Shown: in pieces, positions 1 through 3,430 of the stretch
Position numbering within the stretch: position 1 is the first letter of the stretch
Layout: the number at the start of each line of letters is the position of its first letter
Assembly (NCBI GenBank): GCA_023433965.1
Contig: JAEYTQ010000638.1
Span: forward strand, 1-6,185
Source of the DNA: Pseudomonadota bacterium
Lineage (GTDB): Bacteria; Pseudomonadota; Alphaproteobacteria; Rhizobiales; Xanthobacteraceae
DNA: 6,185 bases
Direction of reading: 5' to 3'
The notes under the pieces: generated by a model
What the model was told of the DNA's origin: nothing
Seen by the model: only the letters and a program-made list of their open reading frames with translations
Databases searched by the model: none
Translations under genes and position numbers: made by a program

Positions 1-1
1 G

Positions 2-1567
2 TATTCGCTGTCGGGCGCGCCGCGATCTGCGTTCGAGAGCTTTCCGATGCCGCGAAACACGGCCGTGTTCGAGCCGACGTTCAAGGGCAGGGGCGTGGTG
101 CGGTCGGGCGACATTCTGCAGGACCCGCGCTATGGCAAGAACGCGCCGCATAAGGGCATGCCCGAGGGCCATCTTCCGGTCCGGTCATACCTTGCGGTCC
201 CCGTCGTCTCGCGGACCGGCGAAGTGCTCGGCGGGCTTTTTTTCGGTCATGCGGAGGCAGGTCAATTCCACCAAGAACACGAGGCGGCGTTGCTCGGCAT
301 CGCCGGTCATGCCGCGACGGCCATCGACAACGCCCGGCTGTTGACCAGGCTCGAGGCGCTCAATGCCGGGCTGGAGCAACGTGTCGCCGACGAGATCGCC
401 GAACGCATGAAGGCCGAGGAGCAATTGCGGCAAGCCCAGAAGATGGAAGCGGTCGGGCAATTGACCGGCGGCATCGCCCACGACTTTAACAACATGCTGG
501 CCGTCATCCTCGGCAGCTTGCATCTCGCCAAACGGCGGCTCGGCAAGGGAGAGCTCAACATCGAACGCTTCCTCGAGAGCGCCATGGATGGTGCAAACCG
601 CGCGGCCACCTTGACGCAAAGGCTGCTGGCGTTCTCGCGGCAACAGCCGCTTGCGCCTGAGGTCCTTGACATCAACAAGATGGTCGGCGGGATGAGCGAG
701 CTGCTGGAGCGGTCGCTCGGCGAGCTCGTCCGCCTCGAGACCGTGCTGATGGCCGGCCTTTGGCGCGTCAAAGCGGATCCGGCTCAGCTCGAAAGCGCCC
801 TGATCAATCTTGCCGTCAATGCACGCGATGCGATGCCGAAGGGCGGCAGGCTGACGATCGAAACCGCCAATGCCTCGATCGACCGAAAGTATGCCCGGGA
901 ATACGCCCTGCAGCCGGGGCAGTACGTTCTCATCGCGGTCACGGACAACGGCACGGGCATCGCGGCCGATTTGCTGGGAAAAGTCTTTGATCCGTTCTTC
1001 ACGACCAAGGTCGTGGGCAAGGGGACCGGCCTCGGCCTCAGCCAAGTCTACGGCTTCGTGCGGCAGTCGGGCGGCCATGTCAAAATCTATTCGGAGGTCG
1101 ACGTCGGGACGACCGTGAAGATCTATCTTCCTCGCTTCGCCGGCGAGGAGCCGGTGTCTTCTCCGTCGGAAAGCGCGCCATATGCGGGGGCAAGCCTTCA
1201 GAGCGAGACCATCCTCGTCGTGGAGGACGACGAGCGGGTCCGCAGCATTTCATCCGAAAGTCTGCGCGAGCTCGGCTATACCGTTGTCGAGGCCGCGAGC
1301 GCCAAGGAGGCGATCAGGAAGATCGAAAGCGGCTTCGTCCCGGATCTGCTGTTCACCGACGTCGTCATGCCCGACATGACCGGTGCCGAACTCGCGGCCG
1401 AACTGTCGAGACGACACCCGGATCTGAAGGTGCTGTTCACCACCGGCTATACGCGAAACGCCATCGTCCACAATGGCGTGCTCGATGCCGGCAAGCACCT
1501 GCTGTCCAAGCCCTTTGCGATCGAGGACCTAGCCGCCAAGGTCCGCAATCTGCTCGACGAGGGGTGA
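2..1567 (+). CDS. Hybrid sensor histidine kinase with GAF domain and C-terminal receiver (5' partial)
   Basis: Autophosphorylating sensor kinase of a two-component system, carrying its own receiver. The frame is open to the window edge, and the residues before the first ATG (position 47) already belong to the GAF domain, so the true start lies upstream. Counting from the ATG at 47: end of a GAF domain to about residue 97; helical linker, probably coiled coil, 98-132; HisKA with phospho-acceptor His145 in GGIAHDFNN; HATPase_c about 245-363 with the N box (Asn254, Asn258), the G1 box DNGTGI (300-305), FDPFFTTK, and the glycine-rich G2 box (324-330); receiver 388-503 with acidic pair Asp394/Asp395, phospho-acceptor Asp438, Thr465/Thr466 and Lys488. 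All catalytic residues are present. No transmembrane segment is seen in the visible part. The signal sensed and the output partner are unknown; no separate response regulator or transcription factor lies nearby, so the receiver may pass phosphate to a distant protein. The family call is secure, the specific role is not. Confidence 0.93.
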   Translation, partial: YSLSGAPRSAFESFPMPRNTAVFEPTFKGRGVVRSGDILQDPRYGKNAPHKGMPEGHLPVRSYLAVPVVSRTGEVLGGLFFGHAEAGQFHQEHEAALLGIAGHAATAIDNARLLTRLEALNAGLEQRVADEIAERMKAEEQLRQAQKMEAVGQLTGGIAHDFNNMLAVILGSLHLAKRRLGKGELNIERFLESAMDGANRAATLTQRLLAFSRQQPLAPEVLDINKMVGGMSELLERSLGELVRLETVLMAGLWRVKADPAQLESALINLAVNARDAMPKGGRLTIETANASIDRKYAREYALQPGQYVLIAVTDNGTGIAADLLGKVFDPFFTTKVVGKGTGLGLSQVYGFVRQSGGHVKIYSEVDVGTTVKIYLPRFAGEEPVSSPSESAPYAGASLQSETILVVEDDERVRSISSESLRELGYTVVEAASAKEAIRKIESGFVPDLLFTDVVMPDMTGAELAAELSRRHPDLKVLFTTGYTRNAIVHNGVLDAGKHLLSKPFAIEDLAAKVRNLLDEG

Positions 1568-1637
1568 CCACGTCTCGATGCGGCTCGATGTGGCTGCCGC
1601 CTGGAGGCGACTTTCCCATGGGGTGTGCGTTCGGATC

Positions 1638-1958
1638 TCAACGCGGCACGTAGTAGCCTGGCGCATAGCCGGGCGTCACCGCGCGCGGGCGATTTTGGTA
1701 CGCGTAGGGGTCGTCGCTCTGGCCGACGAAGAACGGATTGGCGATGCAGGTCAGCGCGCGACCGGAAGCGCTCGCCTGACACTGCGCGTAGGTGTCGAAC
1801 CTGCAATTGCTCAGTCCCGGCCATTCGTCACCGGTGAGGCAGAAGGGATGATTCTTGCCGAAGGCGCGCGCGGGCGTGCTCGCACTTGATGCGAATGCGA
1901 ATGTGATGAATGCGAGCGAAAATATGGCGACAATGGGGTGTGTAACTCGGGCGCGCAT
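1638..1958 (-). CDS. Small secreted DUF3551 family protein
   Basis: A 106-residue protein of unknown function, probably exported. Residues 1-32 form a signal peptide: a basic start (MRAR), a hydrophobic core (about 9-24) and a small-residue cleavage region ending ARA. The mature part has four cysteines (40, 52, 60, 71) in the DUF3551 pattern 'HPFC...NC.F.T..QC......C..NPFF', which would allow two disulfides in the periplasm. The tail (about 80-106) is rich in Pro, Tyr and Gly. DUF3551 is, from memory, abundant in Bradyrhizobium and relatives and has no assigned function. The start is supported by a GGAGA ribosome binding site 6 nt upstream (1965-1969). The gene converges on the kinase gene with 70 bp between stops and diverges from the outer-membrane protein gene. 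Confidence 0.85.
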   Translation of the reverse strand: MRARVTHPIVAIFSLAFITFAFASSASTPARAFGKNHPFCLTGDEWPGLSNCRFDTYAQCQASASGRALTCIANPFFVGQSDDPYAYQNRPRAVTPGYAPGYYVPR

Positions 1959-1964
1959 TTCAAT

Positions 1965-1969
1965 TCTCC
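1965..1969 (-). promoter_or_regulatory. Ribosome binding site of the DUF3551 gene
   Basis: GGAGA on the minus strand, six bases before the ATG whose first base is 1958. It supports this start over any internal one. Confidence 0.7.
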
Positions 1970-1981
1970 AATCACGCGAAT

Positions 1982-2004
1982 GTGCGCGCTACGTCATCGC
2001 GCAC
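1982..2004. repeat. Inverted repeat in the DUF3551 leader
   Basis: GTGCGCG (1982-1988) and CGCGCAC (1998-2004) are perfect reverse complements separated by 9 bases. They lie 24-46 bases upstream of the DUF3551 start. The element could be an operator-like dyad or an mRNA hairpin in the 5' leader. No known regulator motif is recognised. Confidence 0.5.
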
Positions 2005-2031
2005 GCATGCAGTTTATGTCCTGTAGTCGAC

Positions 2032-2060
2032 ATTGGAACTCAGGAAAATACTTGTTTCAA
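2032..2060 (-). promoter_or_regulatory. Possible sigma70-type promoter for the DUF3551 gene
   Basis: On the minus strand TTGAAA (2060-2055) is followed after 17 bases by TCCAAT (2037-2032). These match 5 of 6 and 4 of 6 positions of the -35 and -10 consensus. Transcription would begin near 2025 and give a leader of about 65 bases containing the inverted repeat at 1982-2004. The match is modest and found by eye. Confidence 0.3.
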
Positions 2061-2121
2061 AGGGTTTCCGAGCAGCCGCCGACTAACATTCGTTAATGAG
2101 CGAGATCCTTTCGAACGGACT

Positions 2122-2172
2122 GTGGCGTCGTGGTTACAGCAATTCCGTCGATCGCTGTTATGACGACGCCAC
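2122..2172 (+). repeat. Long imperfect hairpin in the leader of the outer-membrane protein gene
   Basis: GTGGCGTCGT (2122-2131) pairs perfectly with ACGACGCCAC (2163-2172). Inside it ACAGC (2136-2140) pairs with GCTGT (2154-2158), leaving a 4x4 internal loop and a 13-base apical loop. The hairpin ends 39 bases before the ATG at 2212, so it would probably sit in the 5' untranslated region. No T-run follows, so it is not a typical terminator. It may be an mRNA-stabilising or regulatory leader, or an operator dyad; the sequence does not decide. Confidence 0.6.
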
Positions 2173-2202
2173 GGCCGGGGGGCCCACTGAAGAAACTGGA
2201 AC

Positions 2203-2206
2203 GGGA
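2203..2206 (+). promoter_or_regulatory. Weak ribosome binding site of the outer-membrane protein gene
   Basis: GGGA five bases before the ATG at 2212 is the best Shine-Dalgarno match available. The start is mainly fixed by the signal peptide that begins MKKN directly after it. Confidence 0.5.
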
Positions 2207-2211
2207 ATCAA

Positions 2212-2934
2212 ATGAAGAAGAATTTGTTGCTTGCAGCTGTCAGCCTCGTCGCGCTCAGCGCGGCTGCGCCGGCGCTTGCGGCTGATCTCGCGGCACGGCC
2301 CTACACCAAAGCACCGCCCGCGGCGATCGCTGCGGTGTACGACTGGAGTGGCTTCTACATCGGTATCAACGGCGGCGGCGGTTCGGCCGACACGTCCTGG
2401 AACCTGGTCGGCTTCGGTCCGGAAGGCTCGCACAACTCGACCGGCGGCACGGTCGGTGGTCAGATCGGCTACCGCATGCAGACCGGCCAGTTCGTGTTCG
2501 GCCTCGAAGGCCAGGGCAACTGGGCTGACTTCTCCGGTGACAACATCAGCGGCATCACCGGCCTTCGGAACCGTACGCGAGTCGACGCCTTCGGTCTGAT
2601 CACCGGTCAGGTTGGCTACGCCTGGAACAACGTCCTGCTTTACGCGAAGGGCGGTGCGGCCGTCGTCAGCAACAAGTACGACGTCTACAGCGTGGCCACG
2701 GGTGCGAATCTCGATCGCGCCGACGAAACCCGTTGGGGTGCCACGGTCGGTGCGGGCCTGGAGTTTGGCTTTGCGCCGAACTGGACGGTCGGCGTCGAGT
2801 ACAACCACATCTTCCTCGGCGACCACAACGTCACCTTCGCCAGTGGCGCTGTCGAGCGCATCGGGCAGGACATCGACATGGGCCTCGTCCGCCTGAACTA
2901 CAAGTTCGGCGGCCCGATGATCGGCCGTTACTGA
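2212..2934 (+). CDS. Outer-membrane beta-barrel protein, Omp25/Omp31 type
   Basis: A 240-residue outer-membrane protein predicted to form a small, probably eight-stranded, barrel. Residues 1-23 are a clear signal peptide (MKKN, hydrophobic core, APALA cleavage site), giving a mature N-terminus ADLAARP. Next comes the family hallmark YDWSGFYIGINGGGG (43-57). Alternating strand-like segments follow, such as GGQIGYRMQ, FVFGLEGQGNW, GLITGQVGYAW, VLLYAKGGAA, WGATVGAGLEFGF and WTVGVEYNHIFLG. The protein closes with the C-terminal strand VRLNYKFGGP and a terminal Tyr240. This pattern is typical of abundant rhizobial and Brucella Omp25/Omp31/RopB-like proteins, which support envelope integrity and, in some species, host interaction. 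The gene is monocistronic: it has its own leader with a hairpin and a strong terminator 36 bases after the stop. The exact paralogue cannot be named, since such genomes carry many copies. Confidence 0.93.
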   Translation: MKKNLLLAAVSLVALSAAAPALAADLAARPYTKAPPAAIAAVYDWSGFYIGINGGGGSADTSWNLVGFGPEGSHNSTGGTVGGQIGYRMQTGQFVFGLEGQGNWADFSGDNISGITGLRNRTRVDAFGLITGQVGYAWNNVLLYAKGGAAVVSNKYDVYSVATGANLDRADETRWGATVGAGLEFGFAPNWTVGVEYNHIFLGDHNVTFASGAVERIGQDIDMGLVRLNYKFGGPMIGRY

Positions 2935-2941
2935 GACACGC

Positions 2942-2958
2942 CGCTTCCCTCGGAAGCG
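2942..2958 (+). repeat. Small hairpin directly after the outer-membrane protein stop
   Basis: CGCTTCC (2942-2948) and GGAAGCG (2952-2958) form a perfect 7-bp stem with a 3-base loop, 12 bases before the terminator stem. It has no T-run of its own. It may protect the mRNA 3' end or assist termination. Confidence 0.5.
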
Positions 2959-2965
2959 ATCGTCG

Positions 2966-2995
2966 AAAAGCCCCGGCCTTGCGCCGGGGCTTTTT
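2966..2995 (+). terminator. Rho-independent terminator of the outer-membrane protein gene
   Basis: GCCCCGGC (2970-2977) and GCCGGGGC (2983-2990) form a perfect 8-bp GC stem with a 5-base loop. The stem is flanked by AAAA (2966-2969) and followed by TTTTT (2991-2995). It should separate the outer-membrane gene from the downstream SOS-type promoter. Confidence 0.93.
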
Positions 2996-3047
2996 GCTGT
3001 CCGAACTCAGCAAGTTAACCATTGCCTCGCGAGTTCGTCGAGCTGAC

Positions 3048-3076
3048 TTGACTCCCTAGAACAAAATGAGAACAAT
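3048..3076 (+). promoter_or_regulatory. Sigma70-like promoter of the 32-residue membrane peptide gene
   Basis: TTGACT (3048-3053, 5 of 6) lies exactly 17 bases before AACAAT (3071-3076, 4 of 6). Transcription would start near 3083, leaving about 26 bases of leader before the ATG at 3109. The first LexA box covers the spacer and part of the -10 element, and the second covers the expected start point, an arrangement suited to repression. Confidence 0.6.
3059..3073. promoter_or_regulatory. LexA (SOS) box 1
   Basis: GAACAAAATGAGAAC is a perfect GAAC-N7-GAAC, the reverse complement of the GTTC-N7-GTTC operator established for LexA of Rhizobium, Rhodobacter and Caulobacter. The inner bases (GTTCTCATTTTGTTC on the other strand) also look like typical alphaproteobacterial sites. 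It overlaps the promoter of the small gene at 3109. Confidence 0.85.
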
Positions 3077-3091
3077 GTTCTTCATACGTTC
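3077..3091. promoter_or_regulatory. LexA (SOS) box 2
   Basis: GTTC (3077-3080), seven bases, then GTTC (3088-3091): a second perfect GTTC-N7-GTTC site. It lies three bases from box 1 in mirror orientation and spans the expected transcription start. Its spacer (TTCATAC) is less like the usual one, so it may be a secondary site. Confidence 0.65.
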
Positions 3092-3096
3092 CAGCA

Positions 3097-3102
3097 AGGG
3101 AG
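3097..3102 (+). promoter_or_regulatory. Ribosome binding site of the small membrane peptide gene
   Basis: AGGGAG ends six bases before the ATG at 3109. This is a strong Shine-Dalgarno match at good spacing and is a main reason to accept this very short gene. Confidence 0.8.
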
Positions 3103-3108
3103 CAGGCC

Positions 3109-3207
3109 ATGTTCAGGGTTTTCGTGGAAGAAGCCGCCGCACTGGCGTCGATCACGCTGTTCGTCGGGATGATCGCAATCTGGGCGCAGGTGATTCCGCA
3201 GCTCTGA
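3109..3207 (+). CDS. SOS-controlled 32-residue single-span membrane peptide (SidA-like by context)
   Basis: A 32-residue peptide beginning MFRVFVEEAAALAS and ending WAQVIPQL. Residues 9-29 form one hydrophobic helix (ALASITLFVGMIAIWAQVI) after a short charged head (Arg3, Glu7, Glu8), so an inner-membrane location is likely. The start is unambiguous: ATG 3109 is the first start codon after the in-frame TGA at 3067 and has a good ribosome binding site. Codon third positions are mostly G or C, as in the neighbouring genes. The promoter carries two LexA-type boxes, implying repression in normal growth and induction by DNA damage. In Caulobacter the LexA-regulated SidA, a 29-residue inner-membrane peptide, blocks division through FtsW/FtsN; size, topology and regulation match, but I cannot confirm sequence homology. 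A TisB-like membrane toxin is another possibility. dnaE lies 223 bases downstream with no obvious terminator between. Confidence 0.8.
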   Translation: MFRVFVEEAAALASITLFVGMIAIWAQVIPQL

Positions 3208-3430
3208 ACCGCGAGTCGGGCACCTGGCGTCCGCTGGCCGCTGCGGCGGGTCCTCCGTGGCCCTGGGGAAAAGCGGGACGACGCGGCGAAGCGGTCGCTC
3301 CGGCGTGGACTCTGGAGCAGTGACGCCCCACCATTGTGAGGCGAGTCGGCCGGTCGGGAGGTGGATGCTCTCAGGATCGCCTGGCGTTGGCGACCGCTCC
3401 ATTCCACCTGCAAGAGGCCGTCACGCGACC
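3208..3430 (+). other. Gene-free leader between the small peptide gene and dnaE
   Basis: This 223-base GC-rich stretch has no convincing gene, no stem followed by a T-run, and no clear -35/-10 pair. AGCGGTCGC (3290-3298) and GCGACCGCT (3390-3398) are perfect 9-base reverse complements that could pair in the transcript. GGGAGG (3356-3361) resembles a ribosome binding site but sits only three bases before an in-frame ATG at 3365. The dnaE promoter is presumably here or upstream, but I cannot place it. Confidence 0.5.

Noticed and set aside
185..1078. Open frame of 297 codons on the minus strand
   Set aside because: It is antisense to the histidine kinase, has no domain resemblance, and the kinase frame explains the region.
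1574..1593. Tandem near-repeat CTCGATGCGG / CTCGATGTGG after the kinase stop
   Set aside because: Two 10-base units with one mismatch in a short spacer, with no stem, T-run or further copies; chance is a sufficient explanation.
1578..1889. 103-codon plus-strand frame after the kinase gene
   Set aside because: It is antisense to the DUF3551 gene, which has a signal peptide, the cysteine pattern and a ribosome binding site.
2035..2056. GGAAC...GTT resembling an EcfG general-stress promoter
   Set aside because: The gap between GGAAC and the following GTT is 14 bases, shorter than the roughly 17-18 of that promoter class; the next GTT is 24 bases away.
2158..2826. Open frame of 222 codons on the minus strand
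   Set aside because: It is antisense to the outer-membrane protein gene, and its start would lie inside that gene. The plus strand has a signal peptide and barrel motifs.
3066..3323. 85-codon plus-strand frame overlapping the small membrane peptide gene
   Set aside because: Its start lies inside the LexA boxes with no ribosome binding site and ahead of the likely transcription start. The product is Arg/Gly-rich without a domain, whereas the frame at 3109 has a good site and a coherent membrane helix.
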